Shown piece by piece: positions 35,141-43,832 of a DNA stretch of 64,000 bases. Numbering within the stretch: position 1 is the stretch's first letter; each line of letters opens with the position of its first letter. The DNA comes from Pannonibacter phragmitetus DSM 14782 (GTDB taxonomy: Bacteria > Pseudomonadota > Alphaproteobacteria > Rhizobiales > Stappiaceae): positions 744,001-808,000 of the forward strand of contig NZ_KB908215.1 in assembly GCF_000382365.1 (NCBI RefSeq), written 5' to 3'. Under the pieces are notes generated by a model that ran no database searches, was not told where the DNA came from, and saw only the letters and a program-made list of their open reading frames with translations. The translations under genes and the position numbers were made by a program.

Positions 35141-35154
35141 CGTTTGGTCCGGCA

Positions 35155-35182
35155 TTGACAAGGCCCGCAGGCGCTCCTAAAT
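35155..35182 (+). promoter_or_regulatory. groESL promoter
   Basis: TTGACA (35155-35160), 16 nt, CTAAAT (35177-35182), placed so that transcription would begin at or within the CIRCE operator. Confidence 0.7.
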
Positions 35183-35190
35183 CGGGGCTG

Positions 35191-35217
35191 TTAGCACTCG
35201 CTGTTGAGGAGTGCTAA
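35191..35217 (+). promoter_or_regulatory. CIRCE operator (HrcA binding site)
   Basis: Perfect TTAGCACTC-N9-GAGTGCTAA, the canonical HrcA operator, about 100 bp upstream of groES. It implies heat-shock control of groESL by HrcA. Confidence 0.97.
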
Positions 35218-35313
35218 CAAGACGCGGGGCAACCCGCGATCTCTCGAGCCATCAACATTATGGATTGCGTGCTGCTTCATATGGGGGCACGCCGCATGAG
35301 AGGAAAGAGCCAA

Positions 35314-35601
35314 ATGACGTTTCGTCCGCTGCACGACCGTGTCGTTGTTCGTCGCGTAACCTCCGAAGAGAAGACCGCTGGCGGCATCATCATTCCGGAC
35401 ACCGCCAAGGAAAAGCCGCAGGAAGGCGAAGTCGTCTCCGTCGGCGCTGGCGCCCGCAAGGACAACGGCGAACTGATCCCGGTTGACGTTAAGGCTGGTG
35501 ACCGCGTGCTGTTCGGCAAGTGGTCCGGCACTGAAGTCAAGATCAACGGTGAAGACCTGCTGATCATGAAGGAATCCGACATCATGGGTGTGATCGCCTG
35601 A
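35314..35601 (+). CDS. groES: Co-chaperonin GroES
   Basis: 95-residue lid of the GroEL cage. Typical features are [13 protein letters not shown] at the start, the mobile loop [19 protein letters not shown] that contacts GroEL, and ESDIMGVI at the end. The frame is open from 35260, but ATG 35314 (preceded by AGGAAAGAG) gives the normal length. It is controlled by the upstream CIRCE element and co-transcribed with groEL 56 bp downstream. Confidence 0.98.
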   Translation: MTFRPLHDRVVVRRVTSEEKTAGGIIIPDTAKEKPQEGEVVSVGAGARKDNGELIPVDVKAGDRVLFGKWSGTEVKINGEDLLIMKESDIMGVIA

Positions 35602-35648
35602 TCAGGCGGACCTCCGGATTTCAATGACATCAACCCAAATTAGAGTGA

Positions 35649-37298
<1,650 letters not shown>

Positions 37299-37324
37299 GA
37301 AGTCCAGACGCTTCAGACATACGG

Positions 37325-37352
37325 AAAGGGCGGTCTTCGGGCCGCCCTTTTT
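37325..37352 (+). terminator. Rho-independent terminator of groESL
   Basis: AAAGGGCGG/CCGCCCTTT stem extended by a G-U and a C-G pair, closed by a stable TTCG tetraloop, followed by a short T run. Confidence 0.9.
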
Positions 37353-37438
37353 ACATGGCCGCCCACCAATCACTCTGCGGATTATATTCACATCCCTCCC
37401 CCGCCAGCGTCCTTCAAGGCAGGACAGCTGGTGCCGGG

Positions 37439-38008
37439 ATGGTCATGAATATTCAGGAAATTCTCGCCGAGAGGTCGGTCTGGACCTCGGACTTCATGGA
37501 AGCCACCGCCCATCTTGGGGCGCATGTGGCGGAGCCGTTTCTGACGACGGTCAATCTGGTGACGATCCACCAGATGACGCGGGCGGCGAAGATCGGGCTG
37601 GTGACAGCCTGGCAGGAGGACCCCGGCCTTGCGGAGGATCTGGGGGCGAGCTGGGCGTGGAGCCTGGAGGACCGGCACTATCTGGTGCGCGCCCTGCGGC
37701 TGGAACGCGAGCGGCATCTGGGACTGAATTATTTCCCCTTCGAGGTGGATGGCATCCGCAGCCTCATCGCGGCAGCCGAATCTGCGTCCCACGGGCACCG
37801 GCATGTGCATCCGGTCTTCGTGCTCTACACCAGCTTCACCGGGGCGGAGCACCGGATGAGCGAGGGCTGCCTCTTCATCGATGCACGGCGGATGCAGGAC
37901 TTCCTGTTCAACCGCAACCGCCTGACGCTTCATCCCGCCATCGTGACACTTGAAGAAGCAAAGCATTCCGGCGCCCGGCCCTGGTACGAAATGTTCCCAA
38001 TGAAGTGA
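37439..38008 (+). CDS. Unknown protein, degenerate paralogue of the next gene
   Basis: 189 residues (ATG 37439; 37445 also possible). It aligns along its length with the next protein: NIQEILAERSVWTSDFMEA.., TTVNLVTIH, GASWAWSLEDRHYLVRALRL, FEVDGIRSLIAAAES, HPVFVLYTSF and the C-terminal PWYEMFP. In the paralogue the corresponding segments carry a plausible nuclease-type site (REDAIT, GGDWIW, VQAKKL); here Asp becomes Pro, Asp becomes Ser and QAK becomes RAL, so any such activity would be lost. I recall a similar domain, perhaps DUF6615; this is not verified. Its own promoter probably follows the groEL terminator. Confidence 0.75.
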   Translation: MVMNIQEILAERSVWTSDFMEATAHLGAHVAEPFLTTVNLVTIHQMTRAAKIGLVTAWQEDPGLAEDLGASWAWSLEDRHYLVRALRLERERHLGLNYFPFEVDGIRSLIAAAESASHGHRHVHPVFVLYTSFTGAEHRMSEGCLFIDARRMQDFLFNRNRLTLHPAIVTLEEAKHSGARPWYEMFPMK

Positions 38009-38075
38009 GGCCGGATGCTCACGCGCCCGGCCCTGCCTGCGTCAAGGCAAGAGACACCAGCGCAGGGAGCACCCC

Positions 38076-38624
38076 ATGTCTCTTACCGACGTTCTCAAAG
38101 ATCAGTCCACCTGGACCTACAACATCATGAAAGCCTCGTCCAATCTGGGCGAAGTCATCCGGGAAGACGCGATCACAAGCGTCAATCTGGCCGTCATCAA
38201 CGACCAGTCCACTGCCCAGAATCTCGGGCTCGGCACGACGAGCCTGCAAGGTGCCAAGCTGGAGATCGAATTCGGCGGCGACTGGATCTGGAACTACAAG
38301 GGATCGGTTCTGCTCGTTCAGGCCAAGAAACTCGATGTCGTGAACAAATTCCCCTACTACACGATCGACATCAACCAGATGAACACGCTGATTGCCACCA
38401 CGAAGAACGGTTATTTTGGCACCAGCCCGGCAATACCGTTCTACGTTTTCTACAACAGTTTCGCGGACGAGAACCCGGCCGACTTCGGCTGTACCATGAT
38501 ACATGCGACAACATTGCAATCAATGTTGGTACAGACCGGCCAGATCAATCAAAAGACCGCGCAGGTTTCTCCGTCCCAGATGCAGACTGCCGGCTGGGCA
38601 CCGTGGTGGAAGATCTTTACGTGA
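38076..38624 (+). CDS. Unknown protein with PD-(D/E)xK-like motif pattern (DUF6615-like)
   Basis: 182 residues, AGGGAG ribosome binding site. A conserved helix with E30/D31 (EVIREDAITSVNLAVI) is followed by strand EIEFGGDWIWNY (D69) and strand VLLVQAKKL (Q82-A-K84), the order and spacing seen in Mrr-like PD-(D/E)xK nucleases, where Q can replace the acidic residue. Then come INQMNTLIATT, PFYVFYNSF and PWWKIF. It is a paralogue of the preceding gene, 67 bp away. Base composition is less GC-rich than the neighbours, hinting at acquisition. Activity and role are inference; a stand-alone function in DNA or RNA binding is equally possible. Confidence 0.72.
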   Translation: MSLTDVLKDQSTWTYNIMKASSNLGEVIREDAITSVNLAVINDQSTAQNLGLGTTSLQGAKLEIEFGGDWIWNYKGSVLLVQAKKLDVVNKFPYYTIDINQMNTLIATTKNGYFGTSPAIPFYVFYNSFADENPADFGCTMIHATTLQSMLVQTGQINQKTAQVSPSQMQTAGWAPWWKIFT

Positions 38625-38687
38625 TCTGAGATGCCAGATGAAGTCTGGCCCGGTTTTCTCGCCGGGCCAGACTGGTCATAGATTTTC

Positions 38688-39392
38688 TCAGTCCCGCGCC
38701 GGGATATTGACCGCCTTCTGGCTGGCCGGGCGGGCCATGCAGGCCTCGAACCAGCGCAGCACGTTCTTGCGGGTGGCAAGGTCCACATGCTCTGCCGCTT
38801 CATAGAAGCCGGAGATGGTGCGCAACCAGGGCCATGAGGCCATGTCGGCGATGGTATAGTCCGCGCCCATGATGAAATCGCGGCCCTCAAGGCGCTGGTC
38901 GAGCACGCCGAGCAAGCGTTTCACCTCATCGCGGTAACGCTCGAACGGACGGCGGTCCTCATATTCCCGGCCTGCGAACTTATTGAAGAAGCCGAGCTGG
39001 CCAGCCATGGGGCCAAGGCCGCCCATCTGCCACATCAGCCACTGGATGGTCTCGTATTTCGCCGCCGGATCCTTCGGCAGGAACTTGCCCGTCTTTTCCG
39101 CCAGATAGATGAGAATGGCGCCCGATTCCCAGATGCCGAAGGGCTTTCCATCCGGGCCATCGGGATCGAGCAGCGCCGGGATCTTGTTGTTCGGATTGAG
39201 CGACAGGAACTCGGGCGTCATCTGATCGGCGGAGCCGAAATCAACCAGATGCGGCTCATAGGCAAGACCTGCCTCTTCCAGAAAGGCGCTGACCTTGATG
39301 CCATTCGGCGTCGGCAGGGAGTAGAGCTGAATACGGTCAGGATGCTGGGCCGGCCACTTCCGGGTGATCGGAAAATCCGCAAGGCTTGTCAT
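38688..39392 (-). CDS. Glutathione S-transferase (Nu/YfcG-Ure2p-like)
   Basis: 234 residues: N-terminal thioredoxin-like GST domain (IQLYSLPTPNGIKVSAFLEEAGL, NPNNKIPALLDPDG, IWESGAILIYLAEKTG, where Glu-Ser binds the glutathione gamma-glutamyl group) and a C-terminal helical domain (WLMWQMGGLGPMAGQLGFF, DYTIADMASWPWL). The TPNGIKV and QMGGLGPM motifs point to the YfcG/YghU group, which has disulfide-bond reductase activity with glutathione. Monocistronic; converges with the unknown gene at 38076. Confidence 0.92.
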   Translation of the reverse strand: MTSLADFPITRKWPAQHPDRIQLYSLPTPNGIKVSAFLEEAGLAYEPHLVDFGSADQMTPEFLSLNPNNKIPALLDPDGPDGKPFGIWESGAILIYLAEKTGKFLPKDPAAKYETIQWLMWQMGGLGPMAGQLGFFNKFAGREYEDRRPFERYRDEVKRLLGVLDQRLEGRDFIMGADYTIADMASWPWLRTISGFYEAAEHVDLATRKNVLRWFEACMARPASQKAVNIPARD

Positions 39393-39565
39393 GTTCTGGC
39401 TTTCGCACTTGTGCCATAAGGCGGGAGAAGAGATAAGGCACGAGGCAGGGCGCCCCGCGTCCCTAACTTAAGCATATTGCCTGCCCTGCCAAGACCGTGC
39501 CTTGTCAGATTTCCCCAAGCCTGCGGCGGCAGCCGTTCTGCCGCCCGTCACGAGAGGCCCATGCC

Positions 39566-39772
39566 ATGATGGATGAAGACCGCGTCGTGAACCTTGAAAT
39601 CGGCCTTGCCCACGCCATCCGCACCATTGACGATCTCAATGCTGTGGTCATCGAGCAGGGCAGGCAGATCGAGCGGCTGACGCGCAAGCTGCGGGAGATG
39701 ACCGACCAGATCGACGAGTTGATCGAGACGGGCGTTTCTGCCCATCCCGTCACCCGGCCGCCGCATTATTGA
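39566..39772 (+). CDS. slyX: SlyX-family protein
   Basis: 68 residues of short coiled coil: VNLEIGLAHAIRTIDDLNAVVIEQGRQIERLTRKLREMTDQI, ending in the family-typical Pro-Pro-His-Tyr (RPPHY). SlyX is widespread but its function is unknown. ATG 39566 follows CGAGAGGCCC. The stop is 10 bp from the convergent unknown gene's stop. Confidence 0.85.
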   Translation: MMDEDRVVNLEIGLAHAIRTIDDLNAVVIEQGRQIERLTRKLREMTDQIDELIETGVSAHPVTRPPHY

Positions 39773-39782
39773 CTGCGAAAGC

Positions 39783-40784
39783 TCAATTATTCACGAAGCC
39801 ATCGATCATCGAGACGATGGATTGGCTTTGTGCGGTGCCGGCATTGGCATTCGGGTTCGTTACCGGGAACAGATTGAAGAAATCACGCGCATAATACTCG
39901 TTGCCGCTGGCAATCTGCGGGCCGGTAATGTCGTAGTTGTTCGTCGCAAAGGACGCATTCTGCTGGTACTGGCCAAGCCAGTCATACTTGTTCCAGATCG
40001 TGGCACCCGGTACAGGGGCTCCCAGTGACGCAAAATTCTGTGCGGCGTACCAGTTGGCCAATGCACCCGGCGTGATCAGCGTGTGTCCTGTATGCACCTG
40101 ATTGCGCGCCGTAGGCACCAGCGCAATGCTGGCGGCATAGGCCGCTCCCGTGCCCTGCGCCGTGACAACCTGATTGGGCTGTATCCGGAAATCCATCAGG
40201 CAAAGCGGCCGGAGGCGTTTGTTGACATTGGATGGGAAGAAGGAACTTTCCCAGCCCGCGTGCTTGCGGGCCCAGAAGGTCCCCGTCAGCGCTCCGGCGT
40301 TTACATAATAGAGGCCAGTTGGGCCCGTTGCCTGCGAACGGGCGTTCATGTCCACCAGATCGTCAGTCGTGATCGCCTGCGCATTTGCAATCATGGCGGC
40401 AATCGACGCCTGGAAATCAACGAGATTAACGCCGAGACGGACGAAGACGTAATACTTGCTCTTGTAGACCGGCCCCTGAACCTGCTGAAGACTGGACGAA
40501 AGTGCCGTACGCGGATTGGTGATCTGATTGATCATCCCCGCCACCGCAAAATAGACGCGCGTGCGGGCGGTAGTCGCCAGAAAGCCAGCGCGATGAAGCG
40601 GCCTGAACCTCGTCGTATCATCAGATCCCGCCAGACCATAATAGACGCTGGGAAGCTGATTACCCTGCATGACAAGGTGATCCTGGTAGTTGCCAGAATC
40701 AGCCCTCGGATCGAAACGCATCGTCCCGAAACCCGCATTATTGGCATTGATCATCTGCAGGGTAGCATCGTTTTGTGCCGGCAT
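39783..40784 (-). CDS. Unknown 333-residue protein
   Basis: GAGGA ribosome binding site 7 bp before ATG 40784. There is no signal peptide, membrane segment or known motif. The sequence is rich in Asn, Gln, Tyr, Phe and Trp with few charges (for example GLYYVNAGALTGTFWARK and NNYDITGPQIASGNEYY), giving the look of a beta-rich, secreted or structural protein, though no export signal is visible. The long frame extending to 41447 is only the shadow of the YoaK gene. Composition is less GC-rich than flanking housekeeping genes. I do not recognise a family. It lies 89 bp downstream of the YoaK-type gene and may share its transcript. Confidence 0.7.
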   Translation of the reverse strand: MPAQNDATLQMINANNAGFGTMRFDPRADSGNYQDHLVMQGNQLPSVYYGLAGSDDTTRFRPLHRAGFLATTARTRVYFAVAGMINQITNPRTALSSSLQQVQGPVYKSKYYVFVRLGVNLVDFQASIAAMIANAQAITTDDLVDMNARSQATGPTGLYYVNAGALTGTFWARKHAGWESSFFPSNVNKRLRPLCLMDFRIQPNQVVTAQGTGAAYAASIALVPTARNQVHTGHTLITPGALANWYAAQNFASLGAPVPGATIWNKYDWLGQYQQNASFATNNYDITGPQIASGNEYYARDFFNLFPVTNPNANAGTAQSQSIVSMIDGFVNN

Positions 40785-40873
40785 GGGCAGGTCCTCATGA
40801 CTGCGGGAGGCCGCGCCTCCCGATATGGACAGGGTCATGAGTGGGGACGCGCCCGCCAGAAAGCTGTGACGGA

Positions 40874-41605
40874 TCAGCCTTGCCCGGAGGATACAGGCCG
40901 CTGTGCCGCCGCCATGGTCAGCAGAATGCCGGCCGGCAGAAGCAGCGCATAGAAGCCGGCCTGCATCATCCCGAAGCCCGCCATCAGGCCCCCGCCGACG
41001 AAGGCCAGGATCACCTGCGCATGCTGGATGGCACGCGCCCGTGCATCCGCCACCTCCCCGGGTGAAGCCGGTTCCGTGGCCAGCCAGCCGGAGACCAGTC
41101 CGGCAATCAGGCGCATCGTGTTGCCGGTCATGAAGGTTGTCGGCGCGTGATAGTTCAGCAGCTCGCTCATGATCACGTTCTGCAGCGACATGGCGAGGGT
41201 CGAGATCATCACGGCGGCAATTGTCGCCAGCGCCAGAGGGTGCTCCAGCGGACCGGCCAGCACGGTGACCAGCAGGAACACGGCCAGCAGCGCAGCTTCC
41301 AGTACCAGCAATGGCGCCAGCCGCAGGTGCCCTGCCGCCTTCAGGCGGACGATCAGCTGGTACCAGCCAAGCGTTGCGGCAAAGAAGGTGGCAAGCACCA
41401 CCAGCTTCAGCTTGGCATCCTCCGGCAGGGTAAATATCTCCGTGCACAGCACGACAAGCGTGCCCGTGACAAAGGCTGTGAAGGTGTGGAACAGGCCAAG
41501 GACGCAGATCACATCGACATAGCAGGCACAGAAAGCCAGCATTATCGCGGTCAACGGCCGGGCCGGATCAAACAGCCCCAGGCGGCTTGCTCTCTCTTCC
41601 GTCAT
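40874..41605 (-). CDS. YoaK/DUF1275-family membrane protein
   Basis: 243 residues with about six hydrophobic helices. Family marks are ACYVDVICVLGLFHTFTAFVTGTLVVL near the N-terminus and the conserved NVIMSELLNYHAPTTFMTGNTMRLIAGL in the middle. DUF1275 proteins are common inner-membrane proteins without established function. ATG 41605 (MTEERASRLGLF) was preferred over the longer frame to 41710. It may be transcribed together with the following unknown gene. Confidence 0.88.
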   Translation of the reverse strand: MTEERASRLGLFDPARPLTAIMLAFCACYVDVICVLGLFHTFTAFVTGTLVVLCTEIFTLPEDAKLKLVVLATFFAATLGWYQLIVRLKAAGHLRLAPLLVLEAALLAVFLLVTVLAGPLEHPLALATIAAVMISTLAMSLQNVIMSELLNYHAPTTFMTGNTMRLIAGLVSGWLATEPASPGEVADARARAIQHAQVILAFVGGGLMAGFGMMQAGFYALLLPAGILLTMAAAQRPVSSGQG

Positions 41606-41768
41606 CTGCCCCTTTCCCGTTGTTCCCCGGCCGCTTGTGCATCCCGGGAGGCGCTGAACACCTATTCCACTAGCACCCTGCCCGCATCCCGTTAAGGAGG
41701 TGTTGACCACCGCACGCGTGGCTCGAACTGACCACCGGCAAACAGTTGCAGCCGGACGTTACAGGTGA

Positions 41769-41797
41769 TTGACCCCATGCACGGTCCGTGGCATAAA
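41769..41797 (+). promoter_or_regulatory. Candidate promoter of the structured leader
   Basis: TTGACC (41769-41774), 17 nt, CATAAA (41792-41797). It would start a transcript at about 41804, just before the structured region. Confidence 0.5.
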
Positions 41798-41819
41798 CCG
41801 CCCATCATCAAGAGAAGGG

Positions 41820-41956
41820 CTGGCGCCCTCGCCAACCTGCCCGGCCGGGCAAGGTGGTCCCCGCAAAGGGATGTGGCCATGGGAAAACCCAGGGCAACCA
41901 AGCGGTCAGAATGTCAATGCGCCAGTCCTCCTCGGGCAACCGAAGGAGGATTTTTT
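41820..41956 (+). ncRNA. Candidate structured RNA leader (riboswitch-like) with terminator overlapping the ribosome binding site
   Basis: A 7-bp closing stem CTGGCGC (41820-41826)/GCGCCAG (41919-41925) encloses at least three local hairpins: ACCTGCCCGGCCGGGCAAGGT (two arms, 41835-41855), TCCC..GGGA around CGCAAA (41858-41871), and TGGG-AAAA-CCCA (41880-41891). It is followed directly by a terminator, TCCTCCT-CGG with GCAA tetraloop and CCG-A-AGGAGGA (41926-41950, one bulged A), then six T. The 3' arm contains GGAGGA, the Shine-Dalgarno of the gene starting at 41958. The CGCAAAG..GGCC layout slightly recalls c-di-GMP-I aptamers, but the fit is poor. It may instead be a free sRNA. Confidence 0.5.
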
Positions 41957-41957
41957 A

Positions 41958-42269
41958 ATGTCGAGAAGAGAGAGTAACGCCGTGAACGCATCCGTCCAGA
42001 TTGTCCTGGCCGGGGCACAGCTGAAGGACCTGGCCGCACCTGCCGCCCGTTCTTCCCTGACCGCCTCGGAATTTTATGTCCTGCAGCGCCTGCGTCAGTT
42101 GAAACTGACCGCCGCGCTCCGCCGTACACATGCGCCGCTGACCTCAGAGATGCGCAAGACAAGGGTGGAAGGGCTGATCGCACTGTGGAAAACAGGTTGT
42201 TCCAAAGCGGTCGACGAGAGCCTTTACGCCGATCTCGAGCGTCGCGCCCGGCAGACCCTTCCCGGCTGA
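41958..42269 (+). CDS. Small unknown protein (103 aa) under the structured leader
   Basis: ATG 7 bp after GGAGGA. Basic, mostly helical sequence (ASVQIVLAGAQLKDLAAPAARSSLTASEFYVLQRLRQLKLTAALRR.. and KAVDESLYADLERRARQTLPG) with a single Cys, no signal peptide and no membrane segment. No recognisable family. Its ribosome binding site is buried in a terminator hairpin, so expression should need opening of that hairpin or read-through control. It is isolated between YoaK and the convergent thioesterase gene. Confidence 0.55.
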   Translation: MSRRESNAVNASVQIVLAGAQLKDLAAPAARSSLTASEFYVLQRLRQLKLTAALRRTHAPLTSEMRKTRVEGLIALWKTGCSKAVDESLYADLERRARQTLPG

Positions 42270-42473
42270 CCCGCCGCGGAAACCTCTCCCGAACCACGCT
42301 ATTCTCACGTGCCTTGGCTGAAAAGCCTTGCGCTCCGTGCTGTTCCGCCTGCCCCAGGCAGGCCGCAAGCCGGTCAGGTCCGCCTGACCGGCTTCTTCCT
42401 TCTATTCGTCATGGCAAGACGAAAGTGGGGAGGAGTTCCCCTCTCAATGAGCCGGGTTCACCGGAGGGTGACC

Positions 42474-42890
42474 TCAGCACTCCGCCGGAACCGGACGCGG
42501 ACGGCCATCCTCGTCCACGGCGACGAAGGTAAACATCGCTTCGGTCACCTTTTCCCGCTGGCCATAACGGTGGCGCAGGGCCCAGGCTTCCATGTTGATT
42601 TCCATGGAGGACCGGCCGATCCGGCCAACGCGGGTGTAGATGCACAGCACATCACCCACATGCACGGGGCGGATGAATTTCATCCGGTCGATGGCAATGG
42701 TCACCACGCGGCCGCTGGCGCGCTGGCCGGCGGCAATGCCGCCTGCAAGATCCATCTGCGACAGCACCCAGCCGCCGAAGATATCGCCCGAAGCGTTGGT
42801 ATCGGCCGGCATGGCCATGGTGCGAAGGGTCAGGTCACCGGTTGGCTGTTCGGTTTCTGCGTCCGAAGTGGCTGTCACATGGCTCTCCAT
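42474..42890 (-). CDS. Acyl-CoA thioesterase (YciA-like hotdog protein)
   Basis: 138 residues, single hotdog domain. The catalytic segment is NASGDIFGGWVLSQMDLAGGIAA, followed by VVTIAIDRMKFIRPVHVGDVLCIYTRVGRIGRSS, as in YciA and acyl-CoA thioester hydrolases acting on short to long acyl-CoA in the cytoplasm. The C-terminus GRPRPVP is also typical. It is 21 bp downstream of the Crp/Fnr regulator gene on the same strand, so probably co-transcribed. Confidence 0.92.
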   Translation of the reverse strand: MESHVTATSDAETEQPTGDLTLRTMAMPADTNASGDIFGGWVLSQMDLAGGIAAGQRASGRVVTIAIDRMKFIRPVHVGDVLCIYTRVGRIGRSSMEINMEAWALRHRYGQREKVTEAMFTFVAVDEDGRPRPVPAEC

Positions 42891-42911
42891 GAAAGACGGT
42901 GGGGAGGAAAA

Positions 42912-43601
42912 TCAGAGGGTTGCGGCCTGCTTGAGCACTTCCGGGCGCTCAAGGCAATAATAGCCGGAAATGCGGCTGATCGTGCCGAGCCGCTTCCAGT
43001 CGTTCAGCACGCGGCTGACATTCTCACGCGCAGCGCCTGCCATATTGGCAATCTCGGACTGGCTGAGCTTGTAGTGAATGAGAATGCGGCCGTTATCCAG
43101 CGGCTTGCCGAAAGTCTCCGCCAGCTGCATCAGCGTCTGGGCCACACGGCCCGGCAGCGGCAGGAAGGAACGGGCGGCCAGAACATCGTTGGACTGGCGC
43201 AGCCGCTTGCCGACGATGGCCAGCATGTGCCGGTAGAGCTGCGGATTCTCATCGGCAAAGCGCTCGAAGGCTGACTTGTCGATAAAGGCGAGCCGTGCCG
43301 CCTTCAGCGCCGTCACGGTGGCCGAGCGCGGCCGCCCGTCGAGCAGCGCAAGTTCACCCACCAGATCCCCCGGCCCGAGCACGGCCAGAAGCTGCTCATC
43401 CCCTTCGACGGACAGAATGGAGACCTTGAGGGAGCCTTCCAGAATGGCATAGCAGCCATTGCCCGGATCGCCTGTTTCGAAAAGGATCGCCCCCTGGTTC
43501 ACCTTCATCGGGCGCGCCAGACGGGTGAGCCCATCCGCCAGTTCTGACGGCAACCCCTCGAGAGTGAAGCTGTTGTCGAGAAAGCCCTTTAGATCCGACA
43601 C
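42912..43601 (-). CDS. Crp/Fnr-family transcriptional regulator
   Basis: 229 residues from GTG 43601 (VSDLKGFLDNSF..); the frame is open to 43766 without support. An N-terminal cyclic-nucleotide-type beta roll (LFETGDPGNGCYAILEGSLKVSI, GPGDLVGELALLDGRPRSATVTAL, where GELALLDGRPRSATV resembles the phosphate-binding cassette) leads through a dimer helix to a C-terminal winged HTH (SQSEIANMAGAARENVSRVLNDW). There are no N-terminal Cys for an iron-sulfur cluster, so it is not an oxygen-sensing Fnr; cNMP or another ligand is more likely. Target genes unknown. Confidence 0.9.
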   Translation of the reverse strand: MSDLKGFLDNSFTLEGLPSELADGLTRLARPMKVNQGAILFETGDPGNGCYAILEGSLKVSILSVEGDEQLLAVLGPGDLVGELALLDGRPRSATVTALKAARLAFIDKSAFERFADENPQLYRHMLAIVGKRLRQSNDVLAARSFLPLPGRVAQTLMQLAETFGKPLDNGRILIHYKLSQSEIANMAGAARENVSRVLNDWKRLGTISRISGYYCLERPEVLKQAATL

Positions 43602-43832
43602 GAGACACGCCCCTTGCTCATGACAGACCTGCAGCTTTGCGCCGCCCGCCTGCCCTGTAAAAATTCCCTGCCCTGCCTCTGGCAATCTCGCAAAAACAAC
43701 CCACATCCACAATAGCAGACAGCGAGAGCTGTTTGCCTCCTCCCGAAGAACGGCTCCAGCCCCCACTGGAGCCGTTTCCGTTTGCGGAAGGCAGATTGAG
43801 GACTGGCAAGAGAAGACCGGCTGGTACGCCCC

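Noticed and set aside
40785-41447. N-terminal extension of the 333-residue orphan protein
   Set aside because: The extension lies over the YoaK gene in another frame and has shadow composition; ATG 40784 has a good GAGGA site.
41820-41956. Firm identification as a c-di-GMP-I riboswitch
   Set aside because: The CGCAAAG/GGCC segments are suggestive, but the tetraloop, receptor and 3' core do not match well enough by eye; kept only as a candidate structured leader.
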